Below, in pieces: positions 23,927 through 39,010 of a stretch of 64,000 nucleotides of DNA. Every line of letters begins with the position of its first letter. The stretch's first letter is position 1. A program made the translations under genes and the position numbers. The stretch is from Neolentinus lepideus HHB14362 ss-1 (Eukaryota > Basidiomycota > Agaricomycetes > Gloeophyllales > Gloeophyllaceae). Below the pieces are notes generated by a model. It did not search any database. It worked only from the letters and a program-made list of their open reading frames with translations, and was not told the origin of the DNA. The stretch covers positions 1 to 64,000 of the forward strand of contig KV425656.1 of NCBI GenBank assembly GCA_001632425.1, in the 5' to 3' direction.

Positions 23927-26900
23927 TTACCAGGCCCCTCCAATGGTCATCCAATCTCGAAGGACTGTAGTCCTTTCAGTGCCGATCTGTGTAGTCATCT
24001 CGTTCTGCCTGTCGACTGGGAGGGCCTCGAACTGTACCAAGAGGTTGTAGTCCAATACACCTTTAGTGAGCGGTTTTGAAAAATAGTCGTTTCGAACAAT
24101 TCTGAAGAACAGCATGAGCGAGAGGCTAGTCTTCAGATATGAGTGTCACACAAACCGGAATGTCCTCGGGTTTAAAGCAGCGACGTGCTGTACATTTCGC
24201 GTGAGCTGTCCTTGTAGGAGCTGAAGTCTCTTGGCGGATGACTCTTCGACAGGGACGATGGCAACGAGGGACCCATCAATGCAGCCTTACTCCATCCCTC
24301 AGATCTTGTGTTTCCATTCAGACTGAGTGGAACCTACCGCAGACTAGTTTGGACTGAGGCAGTACAGGATCCTCCTTCAATCGTCGTGCTATTGTCAATG
24401 ATGTGGACGTCTGTACTTGCGCATGGAATTCCGTCCGACACAGCAGGATCTGGCCATTTTTGGATTCAGGATCTATGCGATGAGAGTCGTCAATGACTGT
24501 GCAAGCTGTACCGAAGCGCAGTCTTACCATGCGGATCGTATTCGTACATCCTCAATATCCCATCCTCGTCGTCCGTGACAATGGAAAGGCTGTTGTCGGC
24601 AAAGAGGAAGTTCACACTCGTGACACAGTGATGATGAATATCTTTGGCTAGTATAACCAGCTTATACGGATCCTCCTGGAATATCCGGTCAATACAACAA
24701 TACCACGGAAATTCAGTAATATAGTAGAATCGAGCAATTACCTGGAATGCAACAAACCAAACACTCTTAACCCCATCTCCTATCAGAAGCAGATTCTTCA
24801 GCGAGCGGAGAGACGTGACGTAGAGACCGACATCTAAGAATGCCACTCCCACGAGCCGTTCATCCAGATCAAGGGCACGAACGTAGATCTATCTGGTCGA
24901 TGAGCAAAATCAAACCCGCCCTACAGCATCTTTCTGACCTTTTGACCCATAGAAGACACCAGATAACCATTCAAGCCACAAACAGCTGTTACGGGACCTT
25001 TCGCATCGTCTCGGCAACGTAGTTTTAACTTATGCAGCCGTTTCATAGGCGAACCGGGATCAGGGACCACTTCTACAACTTCAAAAACGTATGTCTAGGT
25101 GCGTTTTAGTAGATGCAGTAAAAGTTTGGGATGGACTTCAGACTTACTGCACCCTTGACAGCAAGATCTTCGCCGCGATTGATGGTTGTGCCTACAGCGA
25201 TGAAGTCCTTACTACCGGTCTCCGTACTCAGTGTCTCCAGAGGCACGCAGTCCAGGGTGTTCACAAATTCATTTGGTGCAAATTCATACCTATGTCGCGT
25301 TTTGAGAGGTAGCAAATATACATACAGTCTACTCACCCGTCCATGACTGTCCATGTTTCTGGAGATATCAGCTCCAGGGACGAACAGTCGCACATGGGAT
25401 ACGCCACATTCGGAGCTAGCGAATCACGCAAGTTATTAGGGAAATATCGGCCTTCAACAGGGGTCGCTCACCATCCGGTTCCCAAAGGCAATTGCCGTCG
25501 TCGTCGTAAGTAGTGAATTTCGCTTGTCTTACATTTGAAGCCACAAGAAGCGAGGTAGATGATTCATAGACGACGTGAGAATATGCCTGGCTACGCGGCA
25601 CGAACCTAGAAGGCAGGTCCGTGGCGACCTGAATATCCGGCATCCACTCGAGCAAACTCGGGCCCTGAAGGAAGGTGAGCTACGTCAGAGTTACATGGGA
25701 GTTACGGACCTCATCGGAGTATAGAAGAAAGTCCCCTTTTGATTCCCATAATGAACACGCGGTGAAGGCGTGGACAACATTATGACCCGAGCTATGAATT
25801 CGGACTCCGCTTTTGTCGGTAGCTAATATCCAAGATGGATGATCTCCAGTGAAGAAAACACCTGAAAGGACTACGCCGGGTGAAGGAGAGGTAACAAACG
25901 GAATGAGGTGGCGGGAGATTTTCTTCTGCTCGGCCAAGATCGTCTTCTCCGTCTCTTCCATCCGTTGAATATCGAACGCTCGAGACGCAACCTTGACAAA
26001 CTGCAACATGAGGAGTGAGGAACGTGCTGCTTGAGGTTCTTCCGGTGATTGATCTAGTCGGAATGCCTCATAGATGCCCAATTGTCCCGAGCGCAAAAAT
26101 ACCTAGTTCTTGCTTAGCTGAGAAGTTCTAGTAATAACAGATGACTGACGAAAAGATGAGACTTTGGAGAAGTTTCCCCTAAGGGTGCCATCAAGATTTG
26201 CTCAATATCCAGTTCCTGTGGCTTTCGCGGAGGATCTTGAGGTGTGGACAGTGCAGGAGGGTCGAATGAATCAACGAGGACGCTTTGCAGGGTGGCTATA
26301 GCAGTCGTTGAGAACGCCAGAGTCAATTTTGGCAGCGTCCAAATCTGAGATAAGTTAATGAAGGGAAGCGCAAGAGATTCGAGAGTGCAAACCTCCATAA
26401 CGCCTTGCGGCCGGACAAGTAGAAGCCACTGAGTTTTGGTACCGGAGTTGAGGACCGTGTGCAATGTCGTAGTGGCCGGTGTATCCGCACCATTGGTGCT
26501 TTTGCTTTGAGATCGGGTCGCCGCTTGAGTTTGGAAGAGACCAGTGGAATCGGCGAAGAAACAACCAGTGAGATAGCGTGAAGTCTGCAAACTGTTAGGA
26601 ATATCTCCACCAGTAATGAACATAAAACTAACCTTTTCACCCATCGGAGACATGTCCTTCCGTCTGATTTTTCCTCGCTCTGGCTCACCGATGAACAGAC
26701 CCAGAGAATCGTCCTCCCTCAGGATCAGTACGAAAGGATCGCATATGCTGCAGTACCGAATTTTGGATCTGCTCATCTGGTTCTCCAGGTCCTTGATAAT
26801 CTGACGCTCCGTACCATCTACACACAGTCAATAAATGCGTTAAGAATTTGTACATATTTTCACTCGCCAGGTTCTAGCACACGGATAGCATTCGTCATCA

Positions 26901-29448
26901 CATGTAAAATTGCTGTTCGACCAAAGAACGGTGCGGCACCGATTGTCGTGCCGGGAATCCGAGTAGTGATAGTTATATCCGTTTTCGCTGTCCTCGTAGC
27001 AATCTACAGCTATTCAGTAATTGCCATAATCATATCGACTTTCTCGACTTGCTTACACGGGAGAGTCCTGGAGACGGGTTGGCGTCCGTGCTGACGATGA
27101 TCGTGTCGTTTTCCATCTGATTTGCAGCCTTTTCATACGACGCGCCGTTCATTTTCAGAGGCTGGCGAACAGGCAATGCCCACATTCCGCGACCACCCCC
27201 AATCGCGTGAAGTTTGCGCTTAACACGAGTAGGCAGGTCTCGCTAATGTTAACCGTTTTAGACACTGCTACCGGCCAAGTACACGTGACGAAGTGCATAC
27301 CTGGAAGAGAGTAAAGCCGCCCATTATACCAGCACCTGTCGCTGCTACCAGCTCGGGTACGGCACGGTCCTGCATGACGATAGAACGGAGCTTAAAGGTC
27401 ATATTGTCAAAGAGATATCTGGATACATACGCCATTCTTGGTGACAGAGAATGCCAGATCAGAGATAGAGCCATGAGCAGGTAACGTGTCGCACAGAGAG
27501 AGGTGGACGACAGAGCGCTTTTTGACATTGTCAGCGGAGCCGTTGACGTGCCCGTTCGAGGACACAGCGGCATCCTGGGTCGACTCGCCATAGAGGTCTA
27601 AGAAACGTCAGTTGCATTAACTAGCACACCTCAAATATTGTGTCCTGCCCACCTTCCTCTTCGTCTACATCCATTCTATCTACCGCTGGCACGACGGCAG
27701 CAGGTGACGAAGCGCTGTCCATCTCCTCCGTAATAATCTCCTCAACCCTCGACGCCTTCAAAAGTGTCGAAGGACCGACAGCACTGGCGACGAAAATGTA
27801 CTCGTCTCCAACCTTTCTGATCGCAGAGGGAATCGTAGTCTGCGCTAACGCAGGCGCCATGGACAGCCTCGATACAGACTTGCCGTCCAACACTAACTCC
27901 ACTGGGTACACTAGTCCATCGCGCAGCACCAGGAACAGCATCCGTTCATCGGCAAATATGCACCGACTGCCCTCCAGTTGTAAGATGTGATTTACCTCGT
28001 CATCGGATAGGTTCGGGAGCGGCAAATCGGAGACTCTGGACTGCCAGCCATTCACGGGCAGGGCAATTTTGCGCGCCGTAGGATCGATATAAATGACAGA
28101 GTTACTTGTGAGCACCACGACTCCGCCCAACGACGCATTGCAGGGTAGAAGTGTTGTGCTGTCGTAGGGCAAATTGTCAACGACATTAATGACGGGATAT
28201 GACCGGGTCACCAGGTCCAATGTGAAGATGAACAGTTTCACTGTGTCTTTATATTCTTTGAGGCGTCTGATGCGTCTGTCAGTAACTACTGCAGAGAAAA
28301 GGAAATGACGCTTACCCTGTCCAAGTCTGCTGCGGCTGAAACAGTACAGCTATGGTAGGATTGTTAAACCCCGGGAGGAATACGTAGTCTATCACATTGT
28401 GTACCCGTTCGTCGACATCCGTGATCAGGTCGAGGATGAAACTCGGTGAATAGGGCACGTCCCTGCAAACAGTTAATTACCGGGAGTGTGAAGCAAGGAC
28501 AAGACTGTACCGTATCTGACTCTGGTCTTGGTCCATGACATCCAGCTCCGCCTGGCTCTGATAGAACGGGAGTATGGCAATGGCGTCATTCGGAAGTGAG
28601 AGTGCCGCACAGCGCGAGAGTGGATCTACGCGAAGCTGCGATCGGAAGAGCGGGGCATCGAGGGACATCTGGGCCAACGTCAGTTCACGCGGAAGCCGTC
28701 CCGGGCTGCGAGCGCACCAGCTGGGGAGCACGTTCATACGTGTGTATTGAGACGGTTATGAGATCTTGGATCGCTGTCGACCATTCCAGCAAGGCCACCT
28801 TATATGGATGTCAGTGGTGCAAGCGCTCGAAATAAGTCCAGCCAACCTTGGCGTCTTTGAAGGACACGAGAAGTCGATCCAACTTGTCTTCGAGTGTGGA
28901 CATGATTTTGACGGATTCCATGCCCGTGACTGTACCATGCAGGCGGTGTTCGCGGATGAAGTACATGCGAGTACGGATATTGGCGTACGCATTGTCATTC
29001 TGACCGGTGGGCTGCAGAGCAAGTCAGATCAGGCTCAGCGCTTACAAGGGCAGTCAAGTTTGCAGCTCATCATATATTCGAAACAGAAGTAATTAGAGCA
29101 ACACAAACAAAGTATGCAAATCACCTTCGCTGCTCCTACATTCACAAATCCCTCGCCCTGTTCATCCATTTCTACTTCTCCTTCCACTGCCTCCGTGCCT
29201 CGCCTGACCTTCCCTCTTCTTTCACGTTCATCTTCTATGCCATCAGGAACCAGCGATGGCTCCTCTCTTACTTCAAATATCCGCAAGATGTTGGAACGCG
29301 CCACCACGACATTGCAGAGCGCTCGCGCCGTGAATTCCTGTCGTGCGGTAGCATTTGGCGGGGTAGGTAGAACGTAGGGGGTCAAATGAAGGCTGGTTGC
29401 AAACTCTACTCCACTGGCAGGGAGAAGCTCTTGCCGCAAAGCTTGCAT
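23927..29448 (-). CDS. CFT1: Cleavage and polyadenylation factor subunit CFT1 (CPSF160 homologue)
   Basis: Twenty-three exons on the minus strand: 29448-29125, 29011-28847, 28798-28718, 28668-28511, 28462-28316, 28266-27653, 27597-27431, 27369-27301, 27242-27057, 27003-26868, 26817-26633, 26584-26393, 26344-26150, 26102-25710, 25664-25472, 25415-25337, 25289-25148, 25094-24939, 24888-24742, 24675-24528, 24472-24338, 24285-24156, 24101-23927. They total 4317 nt (1438 residues), the normal size. The protein is a three-propeller scaffold of the mRNA 3'-end processing complex. Markers are MQALRQELLPASGVEFATSL at the start, DLYGESTQDAAVSSNG, VPELVAATGAG and GRGMWALPVRQ. The C-terminal CPSF_A domain has NGQILLCRTEFHAQ, TIARRLKEDPVLPQ, IVRNDYFSKPLTKGVLD and ERTTVLRDWMTIGGAW. 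One intron (26818-26867) joins in frame only with a GC donor (G|GCGAGT). Confidence 0.95.
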
Positions 29449-30110
29449 TCCTTTCGCAATAGGAGATTCTGTATGTTCGACTCGTATTCGAAAGTAAAGA
29501 GAGCCCGCCACACTACTAGTTAGCAGTGAAGGAACTGTAACTGTCACAGTACTGTCACATACATGCGGTGATGCCGGTGAGGCAGCTGAGGCTAGCTCGG
29601 GTCGCTCAACCATTCAAACGTTCAAGCTTCAAGCTTCAAATGTTGCACTTGATGCATGATGAGGTGAGAGGAAACAGCGGACTCATGAATCAGTTTTTAG
29701 ACTGGCATTGGTATGGCATTGGTCGTTCAATCACGCATACTATGGCTTTCAATATTAAATCGGAAGATTTTCTATGGCAAGACGACAGCCTTATATCCAC
29801 TCTCGTCGCATCCTACTTTCCTTCAGGCCGATGCGTTCAAAAAGCACAAGGCATGCTGTGGAGCGGATCAATGTTACCACTAGTCTTAGATCCACGACCT
29901 ACTGTTCCGACACCGTATCTAAGTTTCACATGCCGTATGAATTGATTGCTGAAGCTTCTCAGTCTGGGCTCATTGGGAGGGCGTGAATGTCATGCATCAG
30001 CCAGCAGTGCGTCGTGGCAGGAGCATGACATGAGTATTCTTCCGAGGATTGAGGAGCGTGGTTCCATATAACCACGCTAGCGACCCACTTCCGTCCTTAG
30101 GTCACTTACG
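29449..30110. promoter_or_regulatory. Divergent promoter region CFT1/unknown protein
   Basis: This 0.66-kb region lies between two divergent genes. It carries a short tandem of TTCAAGC units near 29617-29640. No defined factor site was assigned, and the small frames here lack support. Confidence 0.4.
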
Positions 30111-31773
30111 ATGTTCTCCTCGCTGGGTTTCGGTTCAAGAGGACGAACTGCTGCTAAGGTTCGTTCCTATTCCATTGTCGTCGTCATTCCGCGATACTAA
30201 TAATATCTCTGAACAGACGTCCAAGGGGCTGGCTAACTTCTTCTCGACTGGCTCGACTGTCAATCCCCCGCCTGCGGCTGCGAAACTAGAGCTAACGTAT
30301 AGTCGCCATGGAGAGCCTGCCCAAGGCAAGGATCGGGCACCGACGTCAGGCGGTGCCACCGCTGGATCTCTTGAGGCTAAACAAACCAAGGGACCAAGCA
30401 GTCAGGCGCTGCATCCCCCGATCAACGTCGATGAATACATATACCAACGTCCACTGGCTCCTAAGCTCGACATCTCGGAGAGTATCGACTCTCTGAGATG
30501 TGAGTCGGGATCTATATTTGACATTAGTGCGAACGTGGACTCCTACATTGCCTTACCGGTCGATGTGACGGACACGTCCGACGCCACGAGCAGCACTTCG
30601 TCGCCTCCATCACCATCACCGCTGGCTCGACCAAGGACATCATCGGTCTCTGCGCCGACACCAAAGCCTGTCCTGGTGTCGGGATCGCATCCGTCTGGAC
30701 CGGCCTATGCCCGTCACCCGCCTACCGCGCCTCCGCCTCCTCAAGTCGGACCCATCATCCCGTCTCGTGTCGCTGTCTACGTCCCCATCCGTTCAGATCC
30801 TAGATTCCCTCCTGGTCGGGAAGTGTCCCCCGAGAGGGGTCGAGAGGCTACAAGGATTGTCAGGACATCACCACAATCTACCTCATTATTCGCATTCCCC
30901 ACCGGTGGTGAGATCGATGAAGTGCAGGTCGCACGACCAGGGACATCCGCTGGACCTCGTCCCCGGAGGATGAGCAGAGATCAGCCGATGACTCAGCCGA
31001 TTCCGATCCCAGGGCCTCAGCGACGAGGCTCAGGCGACAGGCCCGCCCTCCGGCTGGAGACAGATCGGGTGTCTCCTTCGCGGGACACCACTTATGCAGA
31101 AGTACAATATCAATCCCCTGCTGCAGGACCGCCAACTGCACGCCCTAGGCTTGATTCGATTGACTATGCTGCAAAGCATTATCGTCACGAGCCTCCTGGC
31201 TTGGGGCCGTCCGTATCCATCAGCTTCCCCAAGGGCCCTGAGACGAGCATGTCTGCGCCAGCTGCATCCGGCAGTGGTCCGCTGACGGTTTCTCGTCGTA
31301 CCGATCAAGAAGTGCTGCCGTCTCGTCCGAGGAAGGAATCGGAAGCACGGGACGCTCGTAGTGCTGCGAGCACGAGTCCGCCTCAAGGGTCGGGTCCGAG
31401 CCGTCAATCTTCAACTAACAGTGTGCAGACTGTTCGAAGTGTTCGATGGGACGAGAATCTGATTTGTCCATCCCCGATATTACCCAGTCAGAGGAGACAA
31501 GGTTGGTTCAATCGTCGCGGGTAAGTACTGAATCATGTCCTCTCTGTGTCGGAAATGGATGGTACTGAACACTTGGTGCTTAGCGATCAGCTTTGGACAA
31601 ACGACGGCAAGTTCAAGTCCCCTCCCGTTGAGGAGCAGTATCCTGCGGACCTTGATGGTTACCCTGAGGCCGGACAGGGTTGGATGAATGAACAAGGTGT
31701 TCGCATTGACATGCAACACCGTTTAGTGCCCAAAGTGCCTGCGCGCTCCGCTCTAAAACGGGCAACAATATGA
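30111..31773 (+). CDS. Disordered Ser/Pro/Arg-rich protein of unknown function
   Basis: Three exons (30111-30158, 30217-31520, 31584-31773) give 1542 nt, 513 residues, starting MFSSLGFGSRGRTAAK. I chose this start over an upstream in-frame ATG at 30049 because the 30159-30216 segment has a clear intron structure (GT donor, TACTAAT branch-like site, AG acceptor). The protein is unrecognised. The middle is low complexity. Two better-ordered parts are an N-terminal patch (NVDEYIYQRPLAPKLD) and the C-terminal ~90 residues: VRSVRWDENLICPSPI, then GWFNRRGDQLWTNDGKF, YPADLDGYPEAGQGWMNE and a basic end SALKRATI. The Trp-rich C-terminal block looks like a conserved interaction module, but I cannot name it. 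Confidence 0.75.
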
Positions 31774-31914
31774 CTATATATTCATAATGCTAAGAAAGCT
31801 AAGGCACATGCACCACTCTCGCCTATCATATCCTGCATGATGGCTAATTTACACGCAGTAGGTATGGCCAGTATCATATTCCTTCCTAGTACAGGTTGCT
31901 AGTACGTCTTCGCT

Positions 31915-34961
<3,047 letters not shown>

Positions 34962-35115
34962 GAACACGAGAGAGAACGCGTCTTGCACGCGTCGCGAGAC
35001 ACCTTTGTGGGGGTAGAAGGCAGATCTAAGTGGGCTTGATACGCCACCTAAATGCGACTTAGTAGACAAGTGGCAACATCTAAGCACTGGCGGCATTTTC
35101 CCATTTGAGCTTGCT
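34962..35115. promoter_or_regulatory. Short bidirectional promoter RecQ/E(z)-like copy 1
   Basis: The two divergent ATGs are separated by 154 bp, so regulatory sequence is shared or reaches into the genes. No motif was assigned. Confidence 0.45.
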
Positions 35116-37832
35116 ATGCACCGAACTGCAGCCTCGACCGCCTATTCTGTCGATTCGTCAGAGTCTTCACTCACCAATGACAGCTCTAATGGATGCGATC
35201 TAGAAGGATTAATCGAGTTCGTATTTCATGCAGTCTGGGAGGAGTTCTTCGCTTGGAAGCGGGACACTAGCCAGGACGAACTGAAACAGTTGGCTCGTTC
35301 AAGAACCTCTAGGGAGTGTTGTCAAACAGTCTACCCCCTGATCGCTTATCCGGAGGGCTTGTCGAATACTGTGCCCAGTGTGCATGACGACTCTGGCTTT
35401 CAAGCATGGGAGTACGACGACGGAGATTTAGGTGTTCATACACGCAGAACACTCATACCAGATGTTTTGATGATCTCGAGAGGATTGAAGGATGCTCTTC
35501 AGCCTTACGAATCCAATACTCCCTCCTTACGCAACATGTTCCATGGAGATGACCCAGACAACATGCCGTTCATGCCATTTGCTGACGATCCTTCCTTCGA
35601 TGGCGGAGAGCATCAACGTCACTATAAGACCTTGTCGTGGCAAAACGTACTGTTTGATCCTGACTGTATGTGAAACGCACTCCAACTTTCCACATCAAAC
35701 GAATTTTACCACAGTACACATCGTCGTACTTGAAACCGCAAGGAGACTGCTTCATGAACATGCTGTGTCAGCTGAAGCAGTCGATGCGACCAATATTCTG
35801 CCTATGCCTCTACTGAGTGTGCCTGGCAAACGTGGTGCTTTAGAGCAGAGCTTACTACGGTGAGCATCTCCTATGTCGGTGGTATTTTAGCTTCATGCCA
35901 TTGCAGCGATTATCCTTCGTGGTCAGGTTCTTTTCCTGGACAGCCAATTTCCCACTTGAGTGTACCGGATTTCGCAGATCTGCATGCCCGAATATCTAGT
36001 TCAGTGCGACATTTCTGCCCAAACATCAATTGCGTCGACCCCTACTGTCCTACGCATAGTGTGTGCTACTATATATACGTCCTGATTTTCTTTTCCAACA
36101 CGTGCAGTCGAGATTTGTACCGTGCCTACCCTGCAAATCGCTCGACTATTGAATGATGAGATGCGTACTCAGGTCATGGGTTCTTGTGGAAAAGATTGCT
36201 TTCTGCACGAACATGAAGCGTCTCCAGTATGCCGCCCACTCCGTCTTTCTCTCCGTAGCTCTCAATCTCGTCTAGATACCCTCTGCCTGGAGTCAGAATG
36301 TTCTGAACGACTTTGCGTCTATCATCCAACTGATGCCTGATACATCGCCTTGCGATCTTGCGATCATATGCCGTAAACCGTGTTGGGAGGGAAGTTCAAA
36401 TTTTGATTCTGTAGTGCGAGAAACTCATGGCTAACTTGATATTTCTGTAGGTCTTCAGGCAACGCGCAATTCTACTCCCAGACCAGAAGATAGAGGCCGC
36501 ACAACAGGCTGTCCTGAAGTTCTCAGCAGGAGAAGGAGCGTCTGTCGTATTTCATAACTCATCCGCTTCGGCAGCTGTCAAGAAGGTCTCTAGGGAATCA
36601 AAAAGTCGAATCGTCCCGTAAGTGATATAGTAAATAAATGGTTCATCTTCAATCATATCGTAACCTGTAGGTGTGGACCCTGCCGACATGTGGGATCGTG
36701 CACCGAGTACATCAAATCTCGAGATGGATCCGTCCGTCAACACTGCGTTTGCGCTCTGAACAAAACCTATTGCGAACGCAATTGCGGCTGCTCTGCAGAA
36801 TGTCGTGACTCTGCTCCTTTCGCTCCAAATTGTAAATACTCATGAAGGCATTACGTATTTCATAGGTGAAGTACGATGGTCTGGATGTACATGTTCCCGG
36901 CGTGCGGGTGTCTGCATTAGCAGTCATTGCCCCTGCGTTAGGGAAGGCCGCGAATGTGACCCGGAGCTGTGCCTCAAATGCGAAGCTAGGTATGCTGTCG
37001 CAATACATTTCAAATGGCTTCTGTGGCTGACGTGCCCTCATCGCATTTTCACGTAATGCAGAGGTGCGTTTTGAGACCCCATGAACAGAAACATGGAAAA
37101 CGTGACATTTACTCTTTCCATTCACTTGAGATGCGAAGCGAAATATCTGCCAGAACGCGCAAATCCAGCAGGGACGTCGGAAACGGCTCTCCGTCAAGAC
37201 CAGCCGATCTAACTATGGCCTTGGAGCTTTCCTCGACGAATCAGCCAGGCATGGTGATTTGATTGGCGGTATGTGGAGTTCGTTAATTCTATAGTCCGCT
37301 CCTAATGGGGCGATTATTCTCCGTCAGAATATGTCGGCGAAATTATCTACGAGCCGACTGTGCAAAGCCGAGAGTAAGCGCCTAATTTATCTCTCTTATT
37401 GACGACCAACTCAACCGCTTTTGCCCGAAAGGGATGTTGCCCAGCACCGTCGACGAAACTATGTTTTCGAACTAAATGAGACGTTCTCTCTGGATAGCTC
37501 GAATGTAGGGAACGAAACCCGTTTCATCAATCATTCGAGTACAAACGCAAATTGCAAGGCTTTAGGTGGGCCGATTCTCCTATATCTGTAAGCGCAGGAC
37601 CAACCACAGCCATTTCGCAGTGATCTTGGTGAATGGAGAGCATAGGATTGGAGTATACGCCAGTGAGTTGGCTAGATTGTTCATGTAGCTCCAGATCCCC
37701 AGCTCACGAAGTGTAGCGAAAAGCCTTGGGTCTGGAGTCGAATTACGACTCAATTACGGGTCACAATTCTTCGTCAACACATCACGGGAAACCACACCTC
37801 CTCTGCTCCGTTCGAACTCTCCCAGTGTGTAA
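35116..37832 (+). CDS. Enhancer-of-zeste-like CXC-SET protein, copy 1
   Basis: Exons 35116-35665, 35715-35859, 35907-36058, 36108-36226, 36276-36389, 36451-36617, 36671-36831, 36866-36989, 37062-37063, 37131-37268, 37328-37373, 37432-37565, 37621-37662, 37717-37832 sum to 2010 nt (669 residues). E(z)/EZH2 proteins methylate histone H3 Lys27 in Polycomb complex PRC2. Visible motifs are FCPNINCVDPYCPTH (pre-CXC Cys/His segment), CGKDCFLHEHE, a Cys-rich CXC domain with CGPCRHVGSC, ERNCGCSAEC and CPCVREGRECDPELCLKC, then the SET domain with NYGLGAFLDE, EYVGEII, RFINHSSTNANC, EHRIGVYA and LNYGSQFF. Two odd points: the intron after 36389 starts GG instead of GT, and the phase is correct only if a 2-nt exon (37062-37063) is used. 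It could be a working gene with unusual splicing or an early pseudogene. Confidence 0.85.
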
Positions 37833-37890
37833 TGATAGCGGACAAATGAATGGCGAAAGATTCGGGTCCATCCAGAAATATATCTCCAAC

Positions 37891-38385
37891 CTACAGAATA
37901 ACATTCTCTGGAACAACCCAGGTCTTCAACCCATCTCCCGTTCGATCAACAACTAATCTCATATCGATCTGCGGATAGTAACAAACGTCCATCACTTCCC
38001 TGCTTCCCCCAACCAGATAAACCACTTCTCCCTCGCCTGACTTCATTGAATGCGCGATTTTCGAACTTGCGCGGAATGCAAAGAAATCGCCATCCTTAAG
38101 CGGTTCTTCCTTAACATCCTTCTTCCCCTCCTTGATGCACATCACAGCGCCCTTCCCCGCACTCAGGATGTAGACCCACTCTTCGTCGTTATTGTGCCAA
38201 TGTAAGACCGTGCTCTCGTTGTTCGGAGGTAGGCGGATGAGGTGCACCGCCGTCTTGGTGAGCCCAGTCAGGTCTCCCAGGCGCACCTGCTCGCGGTGGA
38301 CTTTGGGGTTTAATCCGTGTGAGCCCGCCTCGAAGACGAGGTCTTCGGCGTGAAGGAGGTAGGGCTTCTGATTGGATGAAGACAT
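37891..38385 (-). CDS. Cupin-domain protein, copy A
   Basis: A single exon of 164 residues. I start it at the ATG at 38385 (MSSSNQKPYLL) because the homologous copy B starts at the same point and the frame further upstream lacks an ATG. Cupin motif 1 is seen as STVLHWHNNDEEWVYIL and motif 2 as LKDGDFFAFRASSKIAHSM followed by EVVYLVGGSR. The HxH-type metal ligands (LHWH) and the later His (IAHSM) are present, so it may bind a metal, but the substrate cannot be told. Its stop lies 59 bp from the stop of the E(z)-like gene, on the opposite strand. Confidence 0.85.
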   Translation of the reverse strand: MSSSNQKPYLLHAEDLVFEAGSHGLNPKVHREQVRLGDLTGLTKTAVHLIRLPPNNESTVLHWHNNDEEWVYILSAGKGAVMCIKEGKKDVKEEPLKDGDFFAFRASSKIAHSMKSGEGEVVYLVGGSREVMDVCYYPQIDMRLVVDRTGDGLKTWVVPENVIL

Positions 38386-39010
38386 CGTCTGAACAGTACG
38401 TTTCACGGGTGATGTTGAACTGTCCGCACGCTGCCTGTGTGCTATGCCTGACCCTTATAACAAATTTAAGGACCCCGAGCTGATGGAGATAGAGTCATTG
38501 CGGTGATGCGTTCGCTCCGATCAATGAGGGTGACTCCCAAGGGCCCAATAATGACTCACTCTGGACTACTTGTACCTGGGCGCTAGACGTGACGATGCCG
38601 ATGTGCACGTCGTTAATAATGTGTACAGCTGTTTGCAAAACGATAGAGCCATCCCTGATTTATGCTCATGGAACGCCCGCCACCCAGAGCAAGCCATCCA
38701 AGGACCCACCACTCCGCACTCGAGCACCACCGAGAGCTCTGAGATGGGCGTTAGCCGTTTTGGATAGGCAATCCCTCTCTCTCAGCTTGCCTTCGGGGCC
38801 TTTCGGATTATGTTGTGGTCGTTTGGCTAGGAAGCTGGCTTCGCATCCGAGATGTTGTCCACCAGTGCACTTTGCAAACAGTTCGGCCCTGTTCCGCATG
38901 ACACTGGACCCGGTAATGTTCCGGATGCTAACTGCCTACAATATAAACATGGGGTCTGAGAGTCACATCCTACTGTATCGACAGGAACCTAGAAGCCGGT
39001 GTCGTATAAC
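38386..39010. other. Region between the two cupin genes
   Basis: About 0.6 kb that should contain the promoter of cupin copy A. It contains one copy of the 12-bp sequence GGGTGACTCCCA (38528-38539) that recurs at 40249. Frames here have no support. Confidence 0.4.
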
